From Pseudomonadota bacterium (lineage in GTDB: Bacteria > Desulfobacterota > Syntrophobacteria > Syntrophobacterales > Syntrophobacteraceae), in contig JAEZHY010000172.1 of the NCBI GenBank assembly GCA_023416335.1, forward strand, positions 1-64,000: a DNA stretch of 64,000 nt, in the 5' to 3' direction. How positions within the stretch are numbered: the stretch's first letter is position 1; every line of letters begins with the position of its first letter. This document shows, piece by piece, positions 34,219 to 42,545 of the stretch. The notes below the pieces were generated by a model. That model was given only the letters and a program-made list of their open reading frames with translations, ran no database searches and was not told the DNA's origin. Made by a program: the position numbers and the translations under genes.

Positions 34219-34776
34219 CTCATTTCGTCCGGAACTGGTGGTGGATTTGACCCTGAAAGTAATCCTTGTTCACGAAGTAGAACAGTCTCCTCCCCCGCAG
34301 AAGAGAGAAGCCCGGCAGTTTGTGGCTGCCCTGATTCTCCGGAGTTGTTAGCAGATATATTGATTTTTCACAAATGAATTGCTTCGGGGGAAGGCTGCCG
34401 CCGAGTTACCGGGGCAGCCCGAATTTTTGAATCCCATCGCACGGATGGACAACTCAGCCTTTTCTCCCCGCCCGGCATAGAGGGTCGCGCCGTGAGCAGC
34501 CAAACCGAACGTCAGGACAAGGAGGATTGAAAGAAGGCAGAGGATCGAGAGATGGATGCATTCTGTAAACCGTTTGACATCAACCTCTTAGGCGCACTTT
34601 AAGCCGAGGAGAACTGAACGGCACTTTCGTGTGTTTCGTACCCGTTCAATCACGACATTTCCTTCATCGCGCCGCCCGACGTCTCTCCAGTGCACATCGG
34701 GAGGTACGAGAGGCAGCGGGATATATGGTGCGTCAGTTCCCAGTCTGCATTGCCATGCGCGCGGGATCGATAACGA
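34219..34776. other. Intergenic region between dpaL and the hybrid kinase
   Basis: This 558-bp gap holds a plus-strand hairpin GGCTGCC/GGCAGCC followed by CGAATTTTT at about 34399-34438, resembling a terminator without an upstream plus-strand gene. It also holds a broken secreted-protein frame on the minus strand, listed separately. Nothing else was recognised. Confidence 0.35.
34348..34580 (-). pseudogene. Possible broken gene for a small secreted protein
   Basis: One minus-strand frame ending at 34348 encodes a hydrophobic signal-like stretch (LCLLSILLVLTFGLAAHGA) followed by about 45 polar residues. It has no ATG, GTG or TTG after the in-frame stop upstream. ATG 34580, with AAGAGG before it, starts a neighbouring frame that would join if one base were changed. 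This fits a frameshifted remnant, though chance cannot be excluded. Confidence 0.25.
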
Positions 34777-37350
34777 TCAGTCCTGGTTGAGGGCCCTTCT
34801 GACGGCCTCGCCCAGATCGTTTATTGTCAGAGGCTTCATCAGGAATTCGCGAATCCCGAGTTCTTTTGCCGTTACCTCGGAGATTCTCTGGTTATAGCCG
34901 GTTGCAAGAATGATCGGCATATCCGGTCTTATCTCCAGGATAGCCCTGGCGAGTTCTTCTCCGGTCATCCGGGGCATGGTGAAATCGGTCAGGACCAGAT
35001 CGAATCTCGACGGATCGGACCTGAAAAGCTCAAGGGCCTCATGTGCACTGAGTTTTGTGACGGTTTCATACCCAAGCTTCCCGAGCATTTCGCTTTCCAC
35101 GGTTGCTATGAATTCTTCATCATCGACAATCAGGATGCGCCCGGTCCCCGAAGAAGCGAGCCGAGCAGAACCGGCATGGGGAGGTATTGGTTCCAGGCCG
35201 GAGTCGGCAAGAGGAAGAAAAACATTGAAGCTCGCCCCCTTACCGGGCTCGCTCGACACTTCAATCCCACCCTGGAGCTGCTCCACTATGCCGTGAACCA
35301 CGGCCAGGCCCAGGCCGGTGCCCTTCCCAAATCCTTTCGTCGTGAAGTACGGATCGAATATCCGTTCGAGGACCGGCTTGTCCATTCCACACCCCGTGTC
35401 GGAAACCTCAATTTTCAGACAGCGGCCCGATTTGGAGCCGGGGCATTTTCGGGAACCTGCCTCAGAGGCGTTTGAATCGGAAAGGACAATACTCAGCCTC
35501 CCGCCCTTTTCCTCCATCGCGTGGGCTGCATTTGTACAGAGATTGACGAGAATCTGGTGAATTTCCGTTGAAGTGGCAAGAACCGCCGCCTTATCTGCTT
35601 TCGCCTCAAAGCGCATTTCGATAGTGCTTGGGATCGAAGACCTCAGAAAGGCCACTATCTCTTTCACGACCGGAACGAGGTCAAGAGGGACCCGTTCATG
35701 CGGCTTGCCCTTCCGGCTGAACAGGAGAATCTGCTTGACGAGTTCCTTTGCCTTCAGCGCGGCCTGAAGGACTTTCTGAAGATTGTTCCTGCTGTTTTCG
35801 GAAATGAGGGAATCGAGGAGTACGATCTCGGTAAATCCGACGATAACACCCAGTAAGTTATTGAAATCATGTGCTATGCCGCCGGCAAGTGTCCCGATTG
35901 CCTCCAGTTTCTCAGCCCGTGAGAGATGTTCTCGAAGGGATTTTCGTTCCTGTTCGGCTTCCTTCTGTTTCGTTATGTCGGAAAAAATGCCCAGTGCGCC
36001 AAAGATTTTCCCGGATGAATCCCGAACCGGGGCCGTAAGGATCGAGATATCGAGCAGGGAGCCGTCCTTTCGGAAAGTTTTGGCTTCGTAGGCCCCGTTG
36101 CCGGGTTTGCCCTCGAAGAGATGGGCCAAATGCTCTCTGAACCGCTCGGCGCCCTTCTCGGCCAGAGCAGGATGGATATTCCCGATTACTTCTTCGGCTT
36201 TCCAACCGGAGATTTCTTCAGCAGCGGGATTCCACAGCAGCACTTTTCCATCGGCGTCGAGGAGGCTGATGCCCATTGGAGAAGCATCGATAAGGGACTG
36301 AAGCGTCTCCTTTGTTTCAATCAGGGCCTTCTCGGCAATTCTTCGCGTGGTTATGTCCCTGCCTTCGGCAACCAGGCAGGCAACCGGGTTGGTCCCCAGA
36401 GCCACCGGTTTCAGGGAGAAGTCTATTGTTGCGATTTCACCCGAACCGGCGAGGTTCTCGGTTTCGAAGCGGACGGAAGAACCCTTTGCCGCGCTTTCAA
36501 CAGCCTTGACCAACTGCTCTCTGACCTCATTCGAATAAGCCCAACATTCCGAATCCCACATTTTGATTCCAACGGCATCTTCAACCCTAACCCCTGCAAA
36601 CTCGAGTGCCGTCTGGTTCACATCGAGAACGGTGCCGTCCGGCAACAGAATAGCAGTAAACTGGAAAGCATGGTTGAAGATAGCGCGGAACCTTTCTTCG
36701 GCTTCCCTCTGTTCGGTCATGTTGACGGCGATTCCCCTGACCCCGACTATCCTGCCGTCCCGCAGCACGGCGTTGCTGTACACCGCCAGGGGGAATCTGC
36801 TCCCGTCCTTTCTTATCGCCGTATACTCCACAACCCCGAAATCCTCCCCCACAATCCGCCTCTCTATCGTCCGGCCCGCCCTTTCACGGTCCTCCGGAGC
36901 GATCACGTCGAGAGCTGCAACACCTTTCAGGATGTCCGTCTCGTCATATCCGGAATTTTCGTAAAATGCCCGGTTGACAAAGGTGAAATTCCCATCCGGG
37001 CCAATCTCGTAAATCGTTTGAGGCAGGAGGTCTGTAAGTTCTTTGTATCGAAGCTCGCTGTTTCGAAGTGTCTCCTCCGCCTCCTTCCGCTCGCTCATTT
37101 GGGAAACCTTCTGCCTTTCGAGTTCAGCTCCGAGCTTTTTCCCCCGCCTGAAGGAGAACACGGCCAGGATGACGGTCAGGAGAAAAACAGCGACAAAGAG
37201 ATCGTCGAGCTGCAAATATGCGAATCTATTGAAGAGCTCACGAAACCTTTCGAACAGGTCCAACCTGGACGATATGAAATACAGAACACCGAGGAGGCCT
37301 GCGATGATGATAGTCTCCCGGGCGACCAGGGACCGACTGTTTGCGTCCAT
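34777..37350 (-). CDS. Membrane hybrid sensor histidine kinase with three PAS domains and a receiver
   Basis: The 857-residue protein has two membrane segments near the N-terminus (about 12-27 and 50-68) enclosing a short external loop. Three PAS domains follow (about 100-215, 220-340 and 345-465), then HisKA with His494 in GGIAHDFNNLL. The HATPase domain has the N box LVNLCTNAAHAM, G1 SDTGCGMD and G2 GTGLGLAVVHG. A C-terminal receiver domain carries phosphoacceptor Asp789 in VLTDFTMPRMTG. All phosphotransfer residues are present. Output is unclear because there is no DNA-binding domain or adjacent regulator. The small periplasmic loop makes cytoplasmic PAS sensing more likely than external ligand binding. 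Confidence 0.92.
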   Translation of the reverse strand: MDANSRSLVARETIIIAGLLGVLYFISSRLDLFERFRELFNRFAYLQLDDLFVAVFLLTVILAVFSFRRGKKLGAELERQKVSQMSERKEAEETLRNSELRYKELTDLLPQTIYEIGPDGNFTFVNRAFYENSGYDETDILKGVAALDVIAPEDRERAGRTIERRIVGEDFGVVEYTAIRKDGSRFPLAVYSNAVLRDGRIVGVRGIAVNMTEQREAEERFRAIFNHAFQFTAILLPDGTVLDVNQTALEFAGVRVEDAVGIKMWDSECWAYSNEVREQLVKAVESAAKGSSVRFETENLAGSGEIATIDFSLKPVALGTNPVACLVAEGRDITTRRIAEKALIETKETLQSLIDASPMGISLLDADGKVLLWNPAAEEISGWKAEEVIGNIHPALAEKGAERFREHLAHLFEGKPGNGAYEAKTFRKDGSLLDISILTAPVRDSSGKIFGALGIFSDITKQKEAEQERKSLREHLSRAEKLEAIGTLAGGIAHDFNNLLGVIVGFTEIVLLDSLISENSRNNLQKVLQAALKAKELVKQILLFSRKGKPHERVPLDLVPVVKEIVAFLRSSIPSTIEMRFEAKADKAAVLATSTEIHQILVNLCTNAAHAMEEKGGRLSIVLSDSNASEAGSRKCPGSKSGRCLKIEVSDTGCGMDKPVLERIFDPYFTTKGFGKGTGLGLAVVHGIVEQLQGGIEVSSEPGKGASFNVFLPLADSGLEPIPPHAGSARLASSGTGRILIVDDEEFIATVESEMLGKLGYETVTKLSAHEALELFRSDPSRFDLVLTDFTMPRMTGEELARAILEIRPDMPIILATGYNQRISEVTAKELGIREFLMKPLTINDLGEAVRRALNQD

Positions 37351-37658
37351 CTTTCTTCCTTAAGTGAAAGCTTATATCGATAGCTTGCCGGAAACGGGAG
37401 ACCGCATCCTGGATGAGAATCGCTTCCTTTATGGCTGTTCGGGATTGCCGTGTCAAGGCTCCGAGCCACAGATTCCGCATGTTCCCATGGGTTTGCCGTC
37501 AGTTTTTTCAAGGGGGAGAGGAAAAGGATTTTGGAGGGGGTGAGAACCGGGTCCGTCCCCATTTGGACGACAGCCCCAGAGGCCTGGAAACCAGCGAGCA
37601 TTCACGAGTATTCAAACACGGGATGACGGGATTGGGGGCTCCGTCGTAAAATGCGAAC
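37351..37658. repeat. Dispersed repeat block downstream of the 415-residue membrane protein gene
   Basis: At 37540-37580 the unit GGGTCCGTCCCCATTTGGAC then GACAGCCCC recurs. At 37621-37655 is ACGGGATGACGGGATTGGGG then GCTCCGTCGTAAAATGC. Both match pieces at 9358-9475 and 32736-32840, but in a different order. The remainder shows no gene. Confidence 0.65.
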
Positions 37659-38906
37659 CTATTGATTCGCATTAGCTTCGATCTCACGCATTATCTCGAT
37701 CAGCTCTCTGAATAAATCTTCAATTTTCCCCCGATGCGGATCGAAAAGTCTTTGACCTTCACCATAAGGGCCTTCGACATACCGGAAACCGGCATCGGTT
37801 ATGTGCAGAATGCCGTTTTTCTTCCTGATGGGTGGGTAGGACCCGTCAAATGCCTCCAGCATTTCAATCACACGAAAATTGAAAACAGTGCTGAACAACT
37901 CCCTGCTTTGGCATTTCACCCGATAATGCGAGTCAAAGTGCCGATTCGCAGTATGAACATCGAACAACCGAGTAATCCCGATCAACCATAGCAAATGCTC
38001 GAACCTGTCCCGTTGTTTTATGTCCAGGCCGAGATTTAACTCTTTCTTAAATCTTATTTCCAACCTGTAATAAAATATGGAAATGCATGAATTTCCGGCA
38101 ACAGTCACCGTATGCTCGATATTGAACTTCGTCCTGTATCCTTCGATAATATCGTCGAAATCATCGAGTCCGTGAAATTCACCCAGCTTCAGTTCTTCAG
38201 TTTTAGCTATGAAAAACAGGTAATACAGAAAGTAGATCCCAAAAAATATAACAGCAATGCCGAAGACCTCGGCAGGTTGCCCTTCAAAGGCTATTTTGCC
38301 GTGGTAGATGACCCTGCCGTCTTTAACGAACATGCTTCCCATAAACATGAACATAACTGCGGTTGAAGCCCATCCATAAAAGTTGTTATTCCTTCTTATG
38401 TTCCCTTTGGGCAGCTGCTGGAAATGGTCGATTCCCAGGACCCCGGGTTGAGGTGCCTCGGTCTTGGAACAGGGGACGACGCTTTCTTTCAGCTCGTTCT
38501 CCGGAGCCCTTTGTGAACTTCTGAGAAGTGCGCTCAAAACCGAGAAGTTCTGCAGAAGATTGGTTACCCTGATCTGATCTCCCGCATACCTTACTTTCAA
38601 AGAGAATAATGAGTCTTCAACCCCCGTGACGTCTTTTGTTTCGATTATCTTCCTGCCGATCAACCGAAAGAAAGTGATGGTACCGTCAACAATCTCAACC
38701 CTGTAAGATATGGTCAAGGTGTAGAACCAAAGGTAGAGGCAACCAGCATAGACCCCGTACTTTCCTAATCCGCTCCAATCCCCTCTGAGCACAATCCAAG
38801 TCACACTCCCGAGGATCAGCGGCCAAATGAAAAATTTGTAATGCCAGGACAATGAGAACTGATAATGGATTCGGGTATTTTCGTCTCGGGGGTCTGCCTG
38901 TCTCAC
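37659..38906 (-). CDS. Unrecognised membrane protein
   Basis: The 415-residue protein has about four membrane segments in two pairs (about 24-42, 49-66; and about 180-198, 218-236). Each pair is followed by a soluble stretch. The first soluble part (about 68-120, with YRVEIVDGTITFFRLIGRK) resembles the bacterial PH-like domain that often follows paired helices, but this is only a visual match. The C-terminal 170 residues are charged and cytoplasmic. Base composition is lower in GC than the neighbours, suggesting transfer or relaxed selection. No functional motif was seen. The start ATG 38906 has no strong ribosome site. Confidence 0.6.
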   Translation of the reverse strand: MRQADPRDENTRIHYQFSLSWHYKFFIWPLILGSVTWIVLRGDWSGLGKYGVYAGCLYLWFYTLTISYRVEIVDGTITFFRLIGRKIIETKDVTGVEDSLFSLKVRYAGDQIRVTNLLQNFSVLSALLRSSQRAPENELKESVVPCSKTEAPQPGVLGIDHFQQLPKGNIRRNNNFYGWASTAVMFMFMGSMFVKDGRVIYHGKIAFEGQPAEVFGIAVIFFGIYFLYYLFFIAKTEELKLGEFHGLDDFDDIIEGYRTKFNIEHTVTVAGNSCISIFYYRLEIRFKKELNLGLDIKQRDRFEHLLWLIGITRLFDVHTANRHFDSHYRVKCQSRELFSTVFNFRVIEMLEAFDGSYPPIRKKNGILHITDAGFRYVEGPYGEGQRLFDPHRGKIEDLFRELIEIMREIEANANQ

Positions 38907-39303
38907 AGCCGGCCTCTTTCAGGGGCAGATGCAATCCATCCTGTTACAGGACCTTACCAGGGAAAAGATTGTTGCCAAACCGGACACACCGGGGGATCGA
39001 AATGAGAATAGAAAAGTTCGACCCTGAAATCAACCTTTTGAACAGTAGCAGCCGACTACGAAGAAAGGAGATGCAGCTCCCATGGGCCAATCGGATACCA
39101 ATTACTGCCGGACTCTAAATTGCGGTGCTCGAAGTAAGCAAAGGGCTGCCAGGCAATGAGTATTCACTAATAGTAAGATTTGCTTTTTTTCGGACAGCAC
39201 CCGGTTAACCCTAACAAAAAATTACATTATTTCATGACTTGCTCACGGTCGGAATCGTTCATACAAGGAAGTGGCAACATCAATTCTGTCAGAAGGAGCC
39301 TTT
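38907..39303. other. Divergent intergenic region
   Basis: About 400 bp between divergent genes. An AT-rich part at 39165-39240 (runs of T and A) probably carries a promoter for the secreted protein at 39304. A short frame at 38852-39118 has no ribosome site and looks spurious. No structured RNA was recognised. Confidence 0.35.
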
Positions 39304-39930
39304 ATGAGGTCGAAGTCGATCGGGGCGGCGGTCTTTCTCATTGCGGCGGCAGTTGTGTTTTGTTTTGCAAAGCCGGGTGTCCAGGCAGCGGGTGTAGTTG
39401 TCTACATTCAACCCCCGGACTCGACCGGCCGGTTGATCCAGTCTTCATGGTGGCAGCCGAACGGGAGCGATTACGACCGATATGTTTGGGAAGACTTCAC
39501 ATTGCCAACACCTCAAGCGATCTCCCAAATCACATGGCGCGGCGGTTATGACCCCGCAAAATTCGGCTCCGGCGGCCCGGCACTTAGTTTCACTGTAGCC
39601 ATATATGCTTCCATATCCCCTGGAATCCAGCCCAACATAATGCGCCCGCCCCTTGCTGAATTCAAAACCGGCGGAAACGCGAATGAGACCCCTGCCGGGA
39701 TATTTGCCGGTACGCCGATGTACGACTATAGTCTCATCTTGCCTTCTCCATTTCTCGCGTCCGCGGGAATCAAGTATTGGGCGCAAATCACGGCCTCACA
39801 AAACGGAATTCCCGATTGGGGAATTGCCTCCAGCAATGGTGGTGATGGGAAATATTTCAACAGGTTTGCCTCTGCGGGGAATGCTCGCTATCAGATAAGC
39901 TCGGGCGGAGTTGCTTTTACGTTGAGATAA
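39304..39930 (+). CDS. Secreted protein of unknown function
   Basis: The 208-residue protein begins at ATG 39304 after AAGGAG; a GTG further upstream is less likely. The signal peptide covers about residues 1-28 (KSIGAAVFLIAAAVVFCFAKPG...QAAG). The mature part is beta-rich (QISQITWRGGYDP, SFTVAIYASI, KYWAQITASQNG) and reads like a jelly-roll or carbohydrate-binding-type sandwich found in exported proteins of many bacteria. No catalytic motif was seen. It sits directly before the polysaccharide locus on the opposite strand and shares a bidirectional terminator with it. Confidence 0.7.
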   Translation: MRSKSIGAAVFLIAAAVVFCFAKPGVQAAGVVVYIQPPDSTGRLIQSSWWQPNGSDYDRYVWEDFTLPTPQAISQITWRGGYDPAKFGSGGPALSFTVAIYASISPGIQPNIMRPPLAEFKTGGNANETPAGIFAGTPMYDYSLILPSPFLASAGIKYWAQITASQNGIPDWGIASSNGGDGKYFNRFASAGNARYQISSGGVAFTLR

Positions 39931-39988
39931 CAGCCACATACGCCGAACCTACGGCGGATTTGCCCACTCCCGGCCGGGCGCACCAAAG

Positions 39989-40027
39989 AGAAAAGCCCCC
40001 CGATTTTGCAACCGAGGGGCTTTTCCA
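39989..40027. terminator. Bidirectional terminator between the secreted protein gene and the capsule locus
   Basis: AAAAGCCCC pairs with GGGGCTTTT, with an inner CGATTTTGCAACCG loop. A-rich and T-rich flanks on both sides serve the convergent genes ending at 39930 (+) and 40066 (-). Confidence 0.8.
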
Positions 40028-40065
40028 TTTCAATTCCGCTGCTGCGACTCTCTTCAGATCCCAAG

Positions 40066-41286
40066 TTAAATCGGAGAAGAGATGCTTTCTCCATTCCCGG
40101 TAAGGCGTTTAACAGCCTTCGGGACGGCAAGATCGATCCCTTCTTCCGTAAAGAAGTTACCATTTATGAGAGTCTTGTGAATAAGGACCTTTCTGAAAGC
40201 CCTGTATAAATTGTCATCCGGCGGCACGGGATCGTTCCAGAAGCTGTCCAGATCGCCATGTATCAATCCCGGGATTCTGTACACCGCCTTTCCCATTGCG
40301 ATGGTTGGCCGGTTGTGGTCAAGGGAGGCCATGGCTGCGGTGGAATTCACCGTGACCATGCCTTGGGACGCAACTATATAATCGTCCAGGTTCCCGCCGG
40401 TGGTGAAATGAATCCTGTCTTCGATGCCCAATCCTTGCGCCAGCTGGCGGGTAAATCTCTCCAGCTCCAGTGGGAAAAGCTCTTCCGGGTGGCACTTGAC
40501 CAGAAGGTCCCCTTCCGCCGGCAGATTGCGTGAAAACGAGGTCAAAACAAACGCGATAGCCGTTTTCATATCGCCAAAAGGCGAGTGAAACCTGATCTGG
40601 TAATCAGACCCGAGCTGAAGGCAGAACAGGAAGAATTTTTTTCCCGAAGAGAGGAATTCCTTTTGAAAATGCCGGTCGTGCAAGAGCTGGCGTCTTCTTT
40701 GGAGTATTTTGAGAGTCCAGCATCTGACGGCCGTCCGCTCTCCATAAGGCCGGTGATTTCTGAAACGGCAGAAGAACGGCTGGGCGGCAAATTTGGCGAG
40801 ATTATAAGCAACGGAATGCCGGATCAGCGAATCCATGGAATATCGCGCCGGTTTAACCGGTGCATCGGCCGGCAATCTTCGGGCGAGATCGGTGTACCAT
40901 TCCGGCTGACTCGGCAAAAGGGAGTTGCCGTTCACGCCGTAGTCTTCCAGTGTTATGAAATCCGGTCGAATGTACCCCATCTCGAAAACATGGCATCTCA
41001 CCCCCGCCGTCCGAGCCAGTTTGGTGGCGGCTCTTAACTGCGGCCTGCAGTCCCCGTAAGTAACCAGATCGGTGGCTTCGTTATTTTGTATCAGCTCCAA
41101 AAGGTAATTGGGCCACTCTTTCGCCTTGTTTCTCAGCACAACCGTCTCCGGACCCGGCCAATCAAAAACATCCCCCCCATTAAAATTTATACGCACAACC
41201 CTATGGCCTTCACTGATAAGGCGACGCCCTAAAATCCTGAAGAAAGGGCCAACGTGCCCCTGTAAGAATATGAAAGACCGCAGCAT
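40066..41286 (-). CDS. kpsS: KpsS-like capsule polysaccharide glycosyltransferase
   Basis: The 406-residue protein begins RSFIFLQGHVGPFFRILGR and contains VVRINFNGGD, CLQLGSDYQIRFHS, VKCHPEE and VTVNSTAAMASL. This is the order seen in KpsS/LipB proteins, Kdo transferases that build the phospholipid-linked poly-Kdo start of ABC-exported capsules. It is cytoplasmic or membrane-peripheral, with no membrane span. The ribosome region GAGGAGTTGAAAGGG precedes ATG 41286, seven bases after the kpsC-like stop, so the two are co-transcribed. Kdo activation genes (kpsU/kpsF) are not in the window. Confidence 0.82.
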   Translation of the reverse strand: MLRSFIFLQGHVGPFFRILGRRLISEGHRVVRINFNGGDVFDWPGPETVVLRNKAKEWPNYLLELIQNNEATDLVTYGDCRPQLRAATKLARTAGVRCHVFEMGYIRPDFITLEDYGVNGNSLLPSQPEWYTDLARRLPADAPVKPARYSMDSLIRHSVAYNLAKFAAQPFFCRFRNHRPYGERTAVRCWTLKILQRRRQLLHDRHFQKEFLSSGKKFFLFCLQLGSDYQIRFHSPFGDMKTAIAFVLTSFSRNLPAEGDLLVKCHPEELFPLELERFTRQLAQGLGIEDRIHFTTGGNLDDYIVASQGMVTVNSTAAMASLDHNRPTIAMGKAVYRIPGLIHGDLDSFWNDPVPPDDNLYRAFRKVLIHKTLINGNFFTEEGIDLAVPKAVKRLTGNGESISSPI

Positions 41287-41293
41287 TACCCTT

Positions 41294-42400
41294 TCAACTC
41301 CTCCTCTTTACGTACGGGTTAAGAAACATCCGGACCAGCCGCCGGATTGGTCCCTGCGGACCTGAATCTGTGTTGGGGTTCGATCGCACGGACAAACGGG
41401 AAAGGATTCTTTCAGGCCCGCAGAACCGTTGCGTCTCCCAATCATAATAGGTCGGGTAAAGGATGAGAGCGGCTGCAACAAGCTCATCCAGGGTGAGCTT
41501 TCTCCTCCTTCGCGGAAACGGAAGCCGATCGGTTGTCAGCCCCCACCCGGCATAAAACGGGCCGCCGTACGTATGCACCTGCTTTCCCCTCAGCAGGGCT
41601 TCGAAACCGGTAAGCGAGCTTATCGTATGCACCTCGTCAACGATACCCGCCAATGATGCGGCTGAAACATTACCCACTATCATGTCGCAGAATTGCGAAG
41701 CTATCGGGTCGGGAATTCCGCCGGGACGATTTCCGGCTAAAACATCCGGATGCGGTTTGTATAATATGAAAGCATCCGGTCTAGCCTGCCGAACCGCCTG
41801 CAGCAGTTTCAGATTGGTATCGATATCGCCGGAACACCGGAGGATCGATGCATCATTTTCCACCTGGCCGGGCACAAAGATGCAGGCTTTATCCTTCGGG
41901 AGCTTCAAATTCCGTACAATTTTACTTCCGGTGTTGTATTTCGAAATGCCTTTGCCGATTATCTCACGCCTGAGGCGGGCGGCACGGTCGAGCACTTCAC
42001 CGTCGAATCCGCCCTTCTCCAGTGCGCACTCAAGCTCGCTCGGCCTCGTTGAATCGTAGTAAATACCTTTTTTGTCCAACACCAGCGAGTAGGGGACATG
42101 AAAATTCGACCCCAAACCTACCGAGCGCAGAAACCCGTCCTCCATGTGGATTACATCGACACCTTCGGAGTTTGCCAGGGCGGTGAGGCCCTCTTTTTCA
42201 GAAGATGCCCAGGTGATGATTTGGCAACGGTTGGATTTGGCATAACTCACGGCCCGCGCAGGATCATCTATGTACACGATCTTTTCGGAAACCGAGAAAA
42301 AAAAAGGTTTCACGTGCGGTCTTTTCCAGACCGGAAATCCTACGCACACAGCCGTCCCACAGGCACTAATTCCAAATTGCTCTCCCGAGTAACTTCCCAC
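41294..42400 (-). CDS. kpsC: KpsC-like protein, single-domain length
   Basis: The 368-residue protein contains the KpsC signatures EDGFLRSVGLG, ILYKPHPDV, EVHTISSLTGFEALLRGK and GGPFYAGWGLT. E. coli KpsC is about 675 residues with two such halves; here there is only one. Either this is a one-domain variant or the partner half has been lost. Transfer of Kdo to the lipid anchor is the family's role. The start is GTG 42400 with AGAGAG upstream. A run of nine T residues in the coding strand near 42297-42305 encodes FFF and could slip during replication. Confidence 0.8.
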   Translation of the reverse strand: MGSYSGEQFGISACGTAVCVGFPVWKRPHVKPFFFSVSEKIVYIDDPARAVSYAKSNRCQIITWASSEKEGLTALANSEGVDVIHMEDGFLRSVGLGSNFHVPYSLVLDKKGIYYDSTRPSELECALEKGGFDGEVLDRAARLRREIIGKGISKYNTGSKIVRNLKLPKDKACIFVPGQVENDASILRCSGDIDTNLKLLQAVRQARPDAFILYKPHPDVLAGNRPGGIPDPIASQFCDMIVGNVSAASLAGIVDEVHTISSLTGFEALLRGKQVHTYGGPFYAGWGLTTDRLPFPRRRRKLTLDELVAAALILYPTYYDWETQRFCGPERILSRLSVRSNPNTDSGPQGPIRRLVRMFLNPYVKRRS

Positions 42401-42453
42401 GCTTCTCTCTATCTGTGCTCAGGCTGCTTTGCCGACGCTTTCTGAAAATTCTA

Positions 42454-42481
42454 TTGACATCGGTTGGTTCACTCTTAGTTT
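42454..42481 (+). promoter_or_regulatory. Possible sigma-70 promoter of the low-GC secreted-protein gene
   Basis: TTGACA at 42454 is followed after 16 bp by TAGTTT, a weak -10. It lies in an AT-rich leader about 65 bp before ATG 42546. The -35 is perfect, the -10 poor. Confidence 0.3.
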
Positions 42482-42545
42482 AACGACATAAATCACAGGA
42501 AATTTCACCTATCCATTTCAATTCATACTACCTCAAAGAATCGTT

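Noticed and set aside
36121..37383. 420-codon plus-strand frame opposite the hybrid kinase
   Set aside because: The minus strand encodes intact PAS, HisKA, HATPase and receiver domains; the plus frame has no domain.
42297..42320. parS-like GTTTCACGTG near the KpsC-like gene
   Set aside because: Only one half of the palindrome is present and it lies within coding sequence.
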